Positions 1 through 8,269 of a DNA stretch of 49,343 nucleotides are shown here, piece after piece. The notes under the pieces are model-generated. The model saw nothing but the letters and a program-made list of their open reading frames with translations, searched no databases and was not told where the DNA came from. The DNA comes from Desulfovibrio sp. GTDB lineage: Bacteria; Desulfobacterota; Desulfovibrionia; Desulfovibrionales; Desulfovibrionaceae. A program made the position numbers and the translations under genes. Where the stretch lies: the NCBI GenBank assembly GCA_017528345.1, contig JAFXOX010000076.1:1-49343 (forward strand), written 5' to 3'. Position 1 is the first letter of the stretch. Each line of letters starts with the position of its first letter.

Positions 1-53
1 ACCGCACGATGGGAAGCATTGTTATTTTGCCGGTTGTAACCGGAGGAGACCAT

Positions 54-788
54 ATGGCACTTTTGCTGGTGACAGCCACGGCAGAAGAACTTCTTGCCCT
101 TTTTCCTGAAAAATATCGGCCGTCTGCGGACAACATGCAGGAATACTTTCCTCATCCTGTACCAGACGGTTTTTTTCCGCACAAAGAGCAGGTCTTTTAC
201 TGCCTGACAGGAACCGGCCCGGTCAATGCGGCCTTAGCGACAGGAATCTGCCTTGGCATTCTTTCGCGAAGTGGTCTTGAAGTTGATCGAGTGCTGGTGA
301 CGGGACTTGCTGGAGCCTATGATTTAGCTCGTATACCTCTTTGCTCTCTCTGTCTTGTGCGTGAGGAAATCTGGCCTGAGTACGGTCTTAATGATGGCAA
401 CGCTGTCATTGCTCAGGCCTTTAAATGGCCGCAATGGCAAAAGGGACCTGCCGGTCCTGTTTACGACAGGATCCCTCTGGACAGTGCAGATGTCTTTCAC
501 GTGACGCAGCGAGAGATTGACAAGAGTTTTTTGTTGTGTTCTTCCCTCACTGTGGCTGGGGTCAGTGCCAGCTTTGAACGGGCCAGAACCCTCTGGGACA
601 GGTATCATGCCGATCTGGAAAATATGGAAGGCTTTTCCGTAGCCTATGCCTGTGCCCGTCTTGCTGTGCCGTGCACAGAAATTCGTGTTGTCTCCAATAA
701 GACAGGTCCTCGCCGTCCCGATGAAAAGGACTTTCCAGGAGCACTGCAACGCCTTGAGGAACTGTTTTCGCTATTGCATCTCGTCTAG
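54..788 (+). CDS. mqnB: Futalosine hydrolase (menaquinone biosynthesis)
   Basis: This 244-residue protein resembles MqnB, which removes hypoxanthine from futalosine in the futalosine route to menaquinone in the cytoplasm. It has the purine-nucleosidase fold signature: a glycine-rich stretch near residues 58-70 (TGTGPVNAA), VTGLAGAYD, and ENMEG near residues 189-193, which supplies the ribose-binding and catalytic region in the MTAN/futalosine hydrolase family. I chose the ATG at 54 because GGAGGAG lies seven bases upstream; an in-frame ATG at 9 would add a tail without homology. A polyprenyl synthase follows, which fits quinone side-chain synthesis. A related 5'-methylthioadenosine nucleosidase cannot be excluded, but length and context favour MqnB. 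Confidence 0.85.
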   Translation: MALLLVTATAEELLALFPEKYRPSADNMQEYFPHPVPDGFFPHKEQVFYCLTGTGPVNAALATGICLGILSRSGLEVDRVLVTGLAGAYDLARIPLCSLCLVREEIWPEYGLNDGNAVIAQAFKWPQWQKGPAGPVYDRIPLDSADVFHVTQREIDKSFLLCSSLTVAGVSASFERARTLWDRYHADLENMEGFSVAYACARLAVPCTEIRVVSNKTGPRRPDEKDFPGALQRLEELFSLLHLV

Positions 789-858
789 TTTTGATAAAAT
801 TTACGGAGAGGAGGAAAGCACGGTTTCCGGGCCATTTTGGAAGCTGTGCTGCTAGCCT

Positions 859-1830
859 ATGGCCTATCTACTTCTTAAGACCAGACTGGCACTAGAATTG
901 CCGCGTATCAACGCAGCCCTGGAAGAGGCGGAACACACCTTGCCTGCCCCGGTTCAGCCTGTAGCCCACCACATCTTCAACTCTGGAGGCAAAAGAATTC
1001 GCCCGCTGCTTTTGGTCCTTGTGGCCCGCCTTCTGGGATGTCAGGGAGACAATGTCTATCGTCTTGCCGTTACACTCGAGATGCTGCATGCGGCAACACT
1101 TTTGCACGATGACGTCATTGACGATGCTGCAACCAGACGGGGCAGACCAGCCGCCCATACTCTCTTTGACCAGACACAGACCATTCTTGCCGGAGATGCT
1201 CTGCTTGCTTGCGGCAATGCCTTGGTCGCTGATTTTCAAAATACGGCCCTTTCTCGCAGCTTTTCCCAAGCTACGAGTGAAACCTGTGCTGGTGAAATTC
1301 TGGAAATTGCTGCCCAACGTGACCCTGAGCTTAGTCTTGAGCAGTATCTTGCCATTATTTCCGGAAAAACGGCCAAGCTGATCAGCTGCGCCTGTGAGAT
1401 GGGCGCACTCCTTGCGGAAGCTTCCGCTCAGCAAGTGGCCGCAGCCGCAGCCTTTGGCGAACATATTGGCATTGCTTTTCAACTTGTGGACGATGCCATT
1501 GACTTTGCCGAGGAGGGGGTAACAGGTAAACCAAGTTTTGGGGATCTCAGGGAAGGCAAGATGACCTATCCATTGCGCTGCTACAGACAGAACTTGGACA
1601 GTGATGCACGAGCGCATTTTGACGAGCAGTTTCGCAGTGCAGCCTTTTCGCCTGAGGCGTGTCGGGCCATAGCTGAAAGCGTGCGCAGACTGGGCTACGA
1701 TCGCAGCACTCGTGATTTTGCCGACAGCTATCTGCAACAGGCGGAAGATAATCTTATGGATCTGCCAGATGGCAAGGAACGCACGCTTCTGCGGGAAATG
1801 GCGGCATTTGTGCGTGAAAGAACAAAGTGA
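859..1830 (+). CDS. Polyprenyl diphosphate synthase (trans-isoprenyl chain elongation)
   Basis: This 323-residue enzyme belongs to the class I trans-prenyltransferases, which condense isopentenyl diphosphate units onto an allylic primer to make the quinone side chain. The sequence shows GGKRIRP near residues 43-49, the first Asp-rich motif DDVID at 84-88 and the second, DDAID, at 211-215, so both Mg-diphosphate sites are intact. The length fits the long-chain (hepta- to octaprenyl, IspB-like) group; the product chain length cannot be read from sequence alone. An in-frame stop at 853 makes the ATG at 859 the first possible start, although no good Shine-Dalgarno stands at the usual distance. 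It follows mqnB and precedes purL by seven bases, so the three are probably one transcript. Confidence 0.88.
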   Translation: MAYLLLKTRLALELPRINAALEEAEHTLPAPVQPVAHHIFNSGGKRIRPLLLVLVARLLGCQGDNVYRLAVTLEMLHAATLLHDDVIDDAATRRGRPAAHTLFDQTQTILAGDALLACGNALVADFQNTALSRSFSQATSETCAGEILEIAAQRDPELSLEQYLAIISGKTAKLISCACEMGALLAEASAQQVAAAAAFGEHIGIAFQLVDDAIDFAEEGVTGKPSFGDLREGKMTYPLRCYRQNLDSDARAHFDEQFRSAAFSPEACRAIAESVRRLGYDRSTRDFADSYLQQAEDNLMDLPDGKERTLLREMAAFVRERTK

Positions 1831-1837
1831 GGATCTC

Positions 1838-4834
1838 ATGCTCTATAGAATAGTCACAGGTCTGCATGCTGCCATGGAAGACATGCAGGGAGCCAGAATT
1901 GCAACGCAGATGTCCAAGGCTCTCGGCATAGAGGTTTCTGCGATTCGTCTGTTTAAGGTCTTCACTGTTGACGGTCTGACGCTTGAACAGTGCCAGATGC
2001 TTGTCAGAGAGGGCATTTGGCATGATCCCATTTTGCAGCGTGCGGAATTAGGGGAACTTGCCGAGGCTTCTGGTGTTGACTGGTTCATTGAAGTCGGTTT
2101 CCGTCCCGGGGTAACCGATAATGAGGGCCGTACGGCACGCGAGGCTGCGGCTCTTGCTCTGGGCATTCCTCGCCAGGCTCTCTCTGTTTATACATCCGTG
2201 CAGTACCGTGTGAGCTGTGCCTCCCATGCCCCCCTGGATAAGGCGCAGGTTGAGAAGATGGTCCGTGATCTGCTTTGCAATACCTTGATCCAGCGCTATC
2301 GGGTCAAAGACGCACAAGCCTGGCAGGCAGAACCTGGTTTTGCCGCCCAGGCAGCCAGAGTTACGGGTGAGGCCAATGAGCGGGTGGATACCATTGCCCT
2401 GTCAGCGATGGACGACGAGACCCTGAAAAAAACAAGCCGTGAAAATACCTGGGCGTTAACTGTTCATGAATTGCATTGCATCAGAGACGCTTTTGGTGGG
2501 CAGGCCGAACAGGCAAGGCGGGCAAAGCTTGGTCTTCCCCAGGATCCCACTGATGTGGAAATGGAGATTTTGGCGCAGACCTGGTCTGAACACTGCAAAC
2601 ACAAGATTTTTGCTTCGGCCATTGCTTACAAGGATGCAGAGAGTGGACGGCATGAAGCCGTGAACAATCTATATAAAAGCTGCATCCGTGATACCACAGC
2701 CACCCTGCGTGCCCAGCGCGGGGAGCACGATTACTGCAAGTCTGTTTTCAGTGACAATGCCGGTGTGATTGCCTTTATCAATGGCTATGATGCCTGCATC
2801 AAAGTTGAGACCCATAACAGTCCTTCGGCGCTTGATCCCTATGGTGGCGCGCTGACAGGTATTGTGGGTGTCAACCGTGATCCCATGGGTACGGGTATGG
2901 GGGCAGAGCTCGTCTGCAATACCGATGTCTTTTGTTTTGCCTCACCTTTTTACAGTAAAGAGATGCCACCTCGTCTCCTGCACCCCAGACGAGTGCTTGA
3001 AGGCGTGCGTGAAGGCGTGGAGCATGGAGGCAATAAGAGTGGCATTCCCACAGTCAATGGCTCTGTTGTCTTTGACGAGCGCTATCTCGGTAAACCCCTG
3101 GTCTATTGTGGTACTGTGGGTATTCTGCCTACAGAGGTGAATGGGCAGCCAGGCTGGCAGAAAAAAGCGCGTAAGGGTGATGTCATTGTTATGGTCGGCG
3201 GGCGCATCGGCAAAGATGGCATTCACGGGGCAACGTTTTCTTCCGAGGAACTGCATGAGGGATCTCCAGCCACAGCTGTGCAGATCGGGGATCCCATAAC
3301 GCAGCGTAAGATGTATGATTTTATTATTCGCGCTCGCGATGCCGGCCTCTATACGGCCATTACCGATAACGGGGCTGGAGGGCTTTCTTCCTCCGTGGGG
3401 GAAATGGCCGAAGACACAGGCGGTTGTGATCTCGATATCTCGCGGGCGCCGCTCAAGTACGACGGCTTGCGCCCCTGGGAAATTGTGCTTTCTGAAGCCC
3501 AGGAACGCATGACACTGGCTGTACCCCAGGAAAAACTTGCGTCATTCTTGGCTCTTGCCAAACACATGGATGTGGAGGCAACCGAGCTTGGAACCTATAC
3601 CGATTCTGGGTATTTCACCGTGCGCTATCATGAGCGTGTCATAGCCTCCCTGCCCATGGAATTTATGCATCACGGCGTTCCGCAGCTCTCTTTGGAAGCG
3701 GTCTGGGAAAAACCACAGCACAGACAGGATCGCCTTGAGGTGCAGGGCGTGGATGAAGGCGCTTTTCTGAAGAAGATGCTTGGTCGCCTGAATATCTGCT
3801 CTAAAGAATATATTGTGCGTCAGTATGACCATGAAGTGCGTGGTGGCAGCGTCATTAAACCTCTTGTGGGCGTTTTACAGGACGGGCCCTCCGATGCCGG
3901 GGTCTTCAGACCGATTGTTGAATCTGACGCCGGACTTGTCGTTAGCCATGGTATCTGCCCCAAGTATAGTGACTATGATACGTACTGGATGATGGCCAAT
4001 GCCATGGATGAAGCTGTCCGCAATGCTGTAGCTGTGGGTGGAGATCCCGATGCCCTGGCTGGCGTGGACAATTTCTGCTGGTGCGATCCTGTCTATGCGC
4101 CCAATAATCCTGATGGTCGCTATAAACTGGCCCAGCTTGTGCGCGCCTGTCGGGCTCTCAGACATTTCTCTCTGGCCTTTGATGTGCCCTGCATTTCGGG
4201 CAAGGATTCCATGAAGAACGACTATACAAGCGGCAATGAGCGTATTTCCATTCCGCCCACGGTCCTTTTTAGTGTGCTGGGCGTTGTGCCCAATGTGCTT
4301 TTGACGCAAAGCTCTGATTTCAAGAGAGCCGGTGATAAAATCTATCTGCTCGGCGGTACCTGGCGGGAGCTTGCAGGCAGCGAGGCCATGGCGGAACTTG
4401 GCCTGGATAATGATCGTGTGCCCTTTGTGGATGCCTCATCTGCCAAGGAACGTTACCGCATGGTCTATGCGCTGATGCGTAAGCGAGTGCTCACAGCCTG
4501 CCACGACTGCTCAGATGGTGGCCTGGCTGTGGCTTTGGCAGAAATGGCCATTGGCGGTCGTCTTGGCTGTGATATTGATCTTGAGCAGGTGCCGGCCATG
4601 GAACCCATGAACCGTTCAGAACTTTTGTACAGTGAGTCAGCTAGTCGTCTTCTGGTCAGTGTGCGACCTGAAACAGCCAATGTACTGGAGGCCCTTGGCA
4701 TGTGGCAGACCTGCCGCTGTCTTGGGACAGTCACGGAGGATGGCTGTCTGACCCTGCGTAGCGGGACAAGTGTGGTGGTCAGAGAAGAGGTTTCAGAGCT
4801 TGCTCAGGCCTTTAAAAAGACCCTTGATTTTTAG
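1838..4834 (+). CDS. purL: Phosphoribosylformylglycinamidine synthase, PurS-PurL fusion
   Basis: This 998-residue protein catalyses the ATP-dependent amidation of FGAR to FGAM in purine synthesis. The first roughly 80 residues (RIVTGLHAAMEDMQGARIA and following) look like a PurS-type dimer domain. They are followed by the PurL catalytic body with the hallmarks QTWSEHCKHK, VKVETHNSPSA-like KVETHNSPSALDPYGGA, GGRIGKDGIHGATFSSEEL and the second half-repeat with SGKDSMKND. No C-terminal glutaminase is present, so ammonia must come from a separate PurQ not seen in this window. The ATG at 1838 has GAGGAT upstream beside the stop of the previous gene; the longer open frame from 1712 overlaps that gene in another frame and is unlikely. 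A terminator follows immediately. Confidence 0.93.
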   Translation: MLYRIVTGLHAAMEDMQGARIATQMSKALGIEVSAIRLFKVFTVDGLTLEQCQMLVREGIWHDPILQRAELGELAEASGVDWFIEVGFRPGVTDNEGRTAREAAALALGIPRQALSVYTSVQYRVSCASHAPLDKAQVEKMVRDLLCNTLIQRYRVKDAQAWQAEPGFAAQAARVTGEANERVDTIALSAMDDETLKKTSRENTWALTVHELHCIRDAFGGQAEQARRAKLGLPQDPTDVEMEILAQTWSEHCKHKIFASAIAYKDAESGRHEAVNNLYKSCIRDTTATLRAQRGEHDYCKSVFSDNAGVIAFINGYDACIKVETHNSPSALDPYGGALTGIVGVNRDPMGTGMGAELVCNTDVFCFASPFYSKEMPPRLLHPRRVLEGVREGVEHGGNKSGIPTVNGSVVFDERYLGKPLVYCGTVGILPTEVNGQPGWQKKARKGDVIVMVGGRIGKDGIHGATFSSEELHEGSPATAVQIGDPITQRKMYDFIIRARDAGLYTAITDNGAGGLSSSVGEMAEDTGGCDLDISRAPLKYDGLRPWEIVLSEAQERMTLAVPQEKLASFLALAKHMDVEATELGTYTDSGYFTVRYHERVIASLPMEFMHHGVPQLSLEAVWEKPQHRQDRLEVQGVDEGAFLKKMLGRLNICSKEYIVRQYDHEVRGGSVIKPLVGVLQDGPSDAGVFRPIVESDAGLVVSHGICPKYSDYDTYWMMANAMDEAVRNAVAVGGDPDALAGVDNFCWCDPVYAPNNPDGRYKLAQLVRACRALRHFSLAFDVPCISGKDSMKNDYTSGNERISIPPTVLFSVLGVVPNVLLTQSSDFKRAGDKIYLLGGTWRELAGSEAMAELGLDNDRVPFVDASSAKERYRMVYALMRKRVLTACHDCSDGGLAVALAEMAIGGRLGCDIDLEQVPAMEPMNRSELLYSESASRLLVSVRPETANVLEALGMWQTCRCLGTVTEDGCLTLRSGTSVVVREEVSELAQAFKKTLDF

Positions 4835-4860
4835 CAACAAGCTTTGCCTCTTTCCCAAAG

Positions 4861-4889
4861 AAAAGAGCCTCTCTCAGAGAGGCTCTTTT
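4861..4889. terminator. Bidirectional intrinsic terminator between purL and the FeoB-associated gene
   Basis: A perfect 14-base inverted repeat (AAAAGAGCCTCTCT and AGAGAGGCTCTTTT, one base between) gives a GC-rich core flanked by A on one side and T on the other. It sits 27 bases after the purL stop and 10 bases after the stop of the facing minus-strand gene, so it can end transcripts from both directions. Confidence 0.9.
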
Positions 4890-4898
4890 CGCGCTGAA

Positions 4899-5051
4899 CT
4901 ATTTGATCTGACGCGGTTTGGACTTGCAGTCTTTTCCGCAGCCACAACCGCAGTCACATTGTCCTCGTCGTACATTGACATAGATGCGACGGACAAAAAA
5001 AAGCACTGCACTGAGGACAATGATACAAACAAGCAGACTGTCAAGCGACAT
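4899..5051 (-). CDS. FeoB-associated Cys-rich membrane peptide
   Basis: This is a 50-residue gene below common gene-finder cut-offs. The first part (DSLLVCIIVLSAVLFFV, about residues 4-20) is one membrane segment, followed by basic residues and a cysteine cluster, CDCGCGCGKDC, at residues 32-42. That layout matches the FeoB-associated Cys-rich membrane family, small proteins usually encoded beside ferrous iron transporters. The start has AAAGGA about ten bases upstream on the minus strand. It lies 145 bases downstream of fur on the same strand and ends at a shared terminator. No feoA or feoB is in the window, so the link to iron rests on the motif and the fur neighbour. The exact biochemical role of the family is not established. 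Confidence 0.8.
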   Translation of the reverse strand: MSLDSLLVCIIVLSAVLFFVRRIYVNVRRGQCDCGCGCGKDCKSKPRQIK

Positions 5052-5129
5052 GGCCAAAATCCTTTTTCATTGACAAACAATAGTTCCAGAGCTAGGTGCA
5101 GGTGCCCCGCGAGAAGCGAGGTCTTTCTT

Positions 5130-5147
5130 GTTCTGTGAAAACAGAAC
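5130..5147. other. Small hairpin with GAAA loop between fur and the FeoB-associated gene
   Basis: GTTCTGT, GAAA, ACAGAAC form a perfect 7-bp stem on the plus strand. Neither strand has a T-run after it, so it is not a clear terminator. It lies 49 bases beyond the fur stop, where it might mark a processing site or operator. Confidence 0.4.
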
Positions 5148-5196
5148 GACAATGCCTAGAACTGCCATAGCTGCAGGAGACGTCTTGCCAATGTGG

Positions 5197-5655
5197 TTAG
5201 AGTTTGCTTTTCAGTTCTTCCCGGCATTTGTCACAGATGCCATAGAGATTGTGCACATGGCCTGTGAGGGAAAAACCGCGTTCAGCTGCGATGTCTTTTT
5301 GCCATTTTTCAATGTTGGGATCGTAGATTTCTTCAATTTTTCCGCACTGCAGGCAAATGAGATGGTCATGGTGGCTGGTGGGATTGGCCACTTCGTAGCG
5401 GGTGATGTCATCGCTGAAATGGATTTCAGTGGCAAAACCGGCTTCACAGAGGAGCTTAAGCGTCCGGTAGACTGTGGTCTGACCGATGCAGGGATCCTGC
5501 TTGGAAATAATTTGGTAGAATTCCTCAAGAGAATGATGCCCTGGAAGATTGAAAAATGTCTCAGCAATGACACGTCGCTGCATTGTTGTATTCATGCCTT
5601 TGCGCTTCATAAAGGCCAAAAAATTTTCAACAGTCGCCGTTTTTTCATTGGACAT
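5197..5655 (-). CDS. fur: Ferric uptake regulator, Fur family
   Basis: The 152-residue protein has the Fur layout: an N-terminal winged helix (MNTTMQRRVIAETFFNLPGHHSLEEFYQ, then GQTTVYRTLKLL as the recognition region), and a C-terminal dimer domain with HHDHLICLQCGK and CDKC. The two CxxC pairs fit a structural zinc site, and the His-rich stretch (SHHDH) fits the regulatory metal site. The ATG at 5655 has GGAG six bases upstream; a GTG at 5676 would give a longer product but lacks a ribosome site. The FeoB-associated gene downstream and the Fur-like operator before flavodoxin support Fur over PerR or Zur, though metal choice cannot be proved from sequence. Confidence 0.85.
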   Translation of the reverse strand: MSNEKTATVENFLAFMKRKGMNTTMQRRVIAETFFNLPGHHSLEEFYQIISKQDPCIGQTTVYRTLKLLCEAGFATEIHFSDDITRYEVANPTSHHDHLICLQCGKIEEIYDPNIEKWQKDIAAERGFSLTGHVHNLYGICDKCREELKSKL

Positions 5656-5667
5656 AGCGTACTCCGT

Positions 5668-5698
5668 ACAGCACACCTTTACCTGCAGGTGCTGTCAA
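5668..5698 (-). promoter_or_regulatory. fur promoter region with nested inverted repeats
   Basis: On the minus strand a perfect TTGACA (-35) lies at 5698-5693. It overlaps one arm of an inverted repeat (ACAGCAC/GTGCTGT, 5668-5674 and 5689-5695) that encloses the palindrome ACCTGCAGGT (5681-5690). The best -10 (TGTGCT, 17 bases on) is weak. The arrangement suggests an operator overlying the fur promoter, but the repeat does not look like a canonical Fur box. Confidence 0.45.
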
Positions 5699-5813
5699 AA
5701 AAGTTACAGGGGCACATCTGCTGAGAGCTTCTGCCTGTATGGGTAAACAAAGTATCTCACATCAGTATAGGGATTTTTGAAAGACTCGTCTATCTTCGGA
5801 AGGCAATTGTTTT

Positions 5814-5869
5814 GCAAACGGCGTTTGTGGGGAAGGCTTGCGCCCTGGCGTCGGATGTTGTGCAAGCCT
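5814..5869 (+). promoter_or_regulatory. Structured leader upstream of the EamA transporter
   Basis: Two consecutive stems precede the transporter: CAAAC-GGC-GTTTG (5815-5827) and AGGCTTGC (5834-5841) pairing with GCAAGCCT (5862-5869), with a possible inner GCC/GGC pairing. The start codon 25 bases on has no clear Shine-Dalgarno. I do not recognise a known riboswitch class here. Confidence 0.35.
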
Positions 5870-5893
5870 GTGTTTACAAACTCCGTGTCGTCT

Positions 5894-6814
5894 ATGTCAT
5901 CACATTTTTCCCTGAAACTGCAGGTCTTCCTACATCTTTTTTTGGTCTATATTTCGTGGGGAACCACGTATCTTGGTTTCAGTCTGACATTGCAGGTTAT
6001 GGGCCCCTTTTTCGCCTGTGGCTCCCGCATGGCCTTAGGAGGGCTTTTGCTCTGTTGTGTCTTCTTTTTTACAGGTAAATGGCAGAAAGTAACGTTGCGA
6101 GATATTGGCTACGCTGCTTTTTTTGGCCTCTTTCTCGTTGTGGCGGCCAGTGGTTTTTTAAGTTACGGCCAGCAGTTTGTCTCAAGCGGCACAGCTTCTG
6201 TGATCACAGGTTCTACGCCAATCAGCATGATCCTGGCGGGCTGGCTTTTTGCCGGCGAAGAGAGGCCAAATGCCGTGCAGATTCTGGGGCTTCTGGGGGG
6301 AAGTTGCGGGCTTGTCCTGCTGGCAATGGAACAGTCAGCCCTGCAGCCAGAGGCAGCTACGCCTCTTTTTGGTGTTTTCTGGATCCTTGCTGCAACCTTT
6401 GGCTGGGTCGCAGGTTCACTTTTGATGCGTAAGTTCCCGCATACGAGCGGGCTTCCAGAATTACAGGACTGCGGATTGCTTTTGCTGATGGGAGGCCTTG
6501 AATGTCTGGCCTTAGGCCTGCTGCTTGGCGAGCACGAAACGTCACTGCATTTTGATCGTCTTCATACAGGCATTGTCCTGGCCTTTACCTGGATGGTTAT
6601 TGGCGGAGCCATCATCGCCTATTCGAGCTACTTCTGGCTTTTGCGCCATGTCTCCATTACCGTTGCCGTCTCCTACGAATATGTGGTTCCGATTATTGCG
6701 CTTTCTCTGGGAGCCTGGCTGCTCCATGAAGAAGTGACTCGGGGGATGATCCTTGCCTCGTGCCTGGCTGTTGGCTCCGTGTTTCTGGTGCTTATGCATA
6801 GCCATAATCGCTAA
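5894..6814 (+). CDS. EamA-family (DMT superfamily) transporter
   Basis: The 306-residue protein is almost entirely hydrophobic with about ten membrane segments in two EamA repeats, the first starting at LQVFLHLFLVYISWGTTYLG and the second around residue 150 after the Ala/Gly-rich loop. Features such as SGTASVITGSTPISMILAGW at the end of repeat one and VVPIIALSLGAWLLHEEV at the end of repeat two are typical of drug/metabolite exporters of the RhaT/YdcZ type. The substrate is unknown. I chose the ATG at 5894 because the first membrane segment begins ten residues later; longer in-frame starts add a polar tail. It is divergent from fur and stands alone. Confidence 0.82.
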   Translation: MSSHFSLKLQVFLHLFLVYISWGTTYLGFSLTLQVMGPFFACGSRMALGGLLLCCVFFFTGKWQKVTLRDIGYAAFFGLFLVVAASGFLSYGQQFVSSGTASVITGSTPISMILAGWLFAGEERPNAVQILGLLGGSCGLVLLAMEQSALQPEAATPLFGVFWILAATFGWVAGSLLMRKFPHTSGLPELQDCGLLLLMGGLECLALGLLLGEHETSLHFDRLHTGIVLAFTWMVIGGAIIAYSSYFWLLRHVSITVAVSYEYVVPIIALSLGAWLLHEEVTRGMILASCLAVGSVFLVLMHSHNR

Positions 6815-7013
6815 CAGGTTCACAGTATCCTGTGCAGGAATACGCTCACTGCATACACTTTTCAGGCTGTCTACGGGGATTCTACGTTGTGGAAAAAAAG
6901 CAAATCTTGTTTTAAGAGAGGCAGAAATCGCGGTAGAACTTGATAAATATGCAGATCTCTGCGATCGTATTTTATTTTGATGGTTAAAAATATCGTGCAG
7001 ATTCAAAAAAGTG
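6815..7013. other. Non-coding interval before recA, distal part
   Basis: This is the upstream part of a gap of about 350 bases. I see no credible gene. It holds a short hairpin (TCCTG-TG-CAGGA, 6828-6839) just after the transporter stop, a near-palindrome GCAGA-TC-TCTGC near 6950, and an AT-rich stretch that could end the transporter transcript weakly. Confidence 0.5.
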
Positions 7014-7053
7014 GATAGATCTATCTTGTCATTGCCCAAAAAAGTGCTATAGC
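7014..7053 (+). promoter_or_regulatory. Candidate recA promoter with adjoining palindrome
   Basis: TTGTCA at 7026-7031 and TATAGC at 7048-7053 are 16 bases apart, a plausible sigma-70 promoter. The perfect 12-bp palindrome GATAGATCTATC (7014-7025) abuts the -35. It could bind an SOS repressor, but it resembles neither the CTGT-N8-ACAG nor the GAAC-N4-GTTC LexA box. Confidence 0.5.
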
Positions 7054-7166
7054 AGAGGTATTCGCCGCCAAGAGGTCTCCATTGCGGCAAAATGACCCGG
7101 CAGGAGATTTGCCATGGAGGGGCAGTTGCGGTATTTTACCTGATCACTTTTTGCTTGGAGTTGTCT

Positions 7167-8246
7167 ATGCCCAAAAAAGGAAACACAACAGCAGATAATG
7201 CGCGTATGGAAGCCCTGAATACAGCGCTGATGACCATTCAGCGTAAGTACGGCAAAGGCAGCGTCATGAAGCTGTCGGATGAAGCGCGCGAGGATATTGA
7301 AGTTATTCCCACAGGCTCTCTGGGGCTGGATCTGGCTCTGGGAGTTGGTGGTATTCCGCGTGGACGGGTTACGGAAATCTTTGGCCCCGAATCGTCAGGC
7401 AAGACGACTCTGACCCTGCATATTATCGCCGAATGCCAGAAGCGGGGTGGAACCTGCGCCTTTGTCGACGCTGAACATGCCCTTGATGTGTCCTATGCCG
7501 AAAAACTGGGCGTGAAAACAGCAGATCTGTTGATTTCGCAGCCGGATTACGGGGAGCAGGCCCTGGATATTGCCGATATGCTCGTGCGTTCCGGGGCTGT
7601 GGATCTTGTTGTTATTGACTCTGTGGCAGCCCTTATCCCCCAGGCTGAGTTGGAAGGTGATATGGGGGAAACCCAAGTAGGTGGTCATGCTCGACTGATG
7701 AGTCACGCTTTGCGCCGCCTGACCGGAACCATTCACCGTTCCAAAACATCTGTGGTCTTCATCAACCAAATTCGTATGAAGATTGGGATGACAGGCTATG
7801 GCAGCCCAGAGACCACGACAGGCGGCAATGCGTTGAAATTCTACTCGTCGGTGCGCTTGGATATCCGCAGGATTCAGACCCTCAAGGACAAAGAGGAGTA
7901 CTTTGGCTCGCGCACCAAGGTGAAGGTTGTCAAAAACAAGGTCTCTCCGCCTTTCCGCAGCGCAACCTTTGATATTTTGTATGGAAAGGGCATTTCCCGG
8001 GCAGGGGAGCTTATCGACTACGGCGTTGAGGGCAAGATCATTGAACAGAGCGGCGCCTGGTTTGCTTTTGGCTCGGAAAAACTTGGCCAGGGCCGCGAAA
8101 AAGTCCGGGCTCTGCTTGAGGAAAACGAGGAATTGCGCAACGCTATTGAGGCGCGCGTCAAGGAATTTTTGGGTATGCATCCCCATGAATTTATCCCAAC
8201 CGGTGAAGAAAGTGACGAGGGTATTGACCCCGAGTCGTATGAATAG
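7167..8246 (+). CDS. recA: Recombinase RecA
   Basis: The 359-residue product is RecA, the ATP-dependent strand-exchange protein and co-protease of the SOS response. The Walker A loop GPESSGKTT is at residues 73-81. It also has the Walker B region [10 protein letters not shown], the L2 segment [17 protein letters not shown], and the LexA/DNA-contacting [13 protein letters not shown]. The C-terminus is acidic, as in other RecA proteins. The ATG at 7167 has GGAG six bases upstream; the longer open frame from 7092 lacks homology in its extra residues. alaS follows after 23 bases, a common pairing, so the two are probably cotranscribed. Confidence 0.98.
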   Translation: MPKKGNTTADNARMEALNTALMTIQRKYGKGSVMKLSDEAREDIEVIPTGSLGLDLALGVGGIPRGRVTEIFGPESSGKTTLTLHIIAECQKRGGTCAFVDAEHALDVSYAEKLGVKTADLLISQPDYGEQALDIADMLVRSGAVDLVVIDSVAALIPQAELEGDMGETQVGGHARLMSHALRRLTGTIHRSKTSVVFINQIRMKIGMTGYGSPETTTGGNALKFYSSVRLDIRRIQTLKDKEEYFGSRTKVKVVKNKVSPPFRSATFDILYGKGISRAGELIDYGVEGKIIEQSGAWFAFGSEKLGQGREKVRALLEENEELRNAIEARVKEFLGMHPHEFIPTGEESDEGIDPESYE

Positions 8247-8269
8247 TTTGGGTGAGAGGAGCCAGAGAC

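Noticed and set aside
9..53. Upstream in-frame start for mqnB
   Set aside because: The 15 extra residues have no homology and GGAGGAG points to the ATG at 54.
324..749. Minus-strand open frame of 141 codons inside mqnB
   Set aside because: It is antisense to a gene with clear motifs and has no ribosome site or family features.
892..1839. Minus-strand open frame of 315 codons antisense to the polyprenyl synthase
   Set aside because: The plus-strand frame carries both Asp-rich motifs; the antisense frame is Cys- and Ser-rich with no recognisable domain.
5130..5147. Hairpin with GAAA loop as a fur terminator
   Set aside because: There is no T-run on either strand.
7395..8186. 263-codon minus-strand frame inside recA
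   Set aside because: It is a shadow of recA codon use, with no ribosome site or motif.
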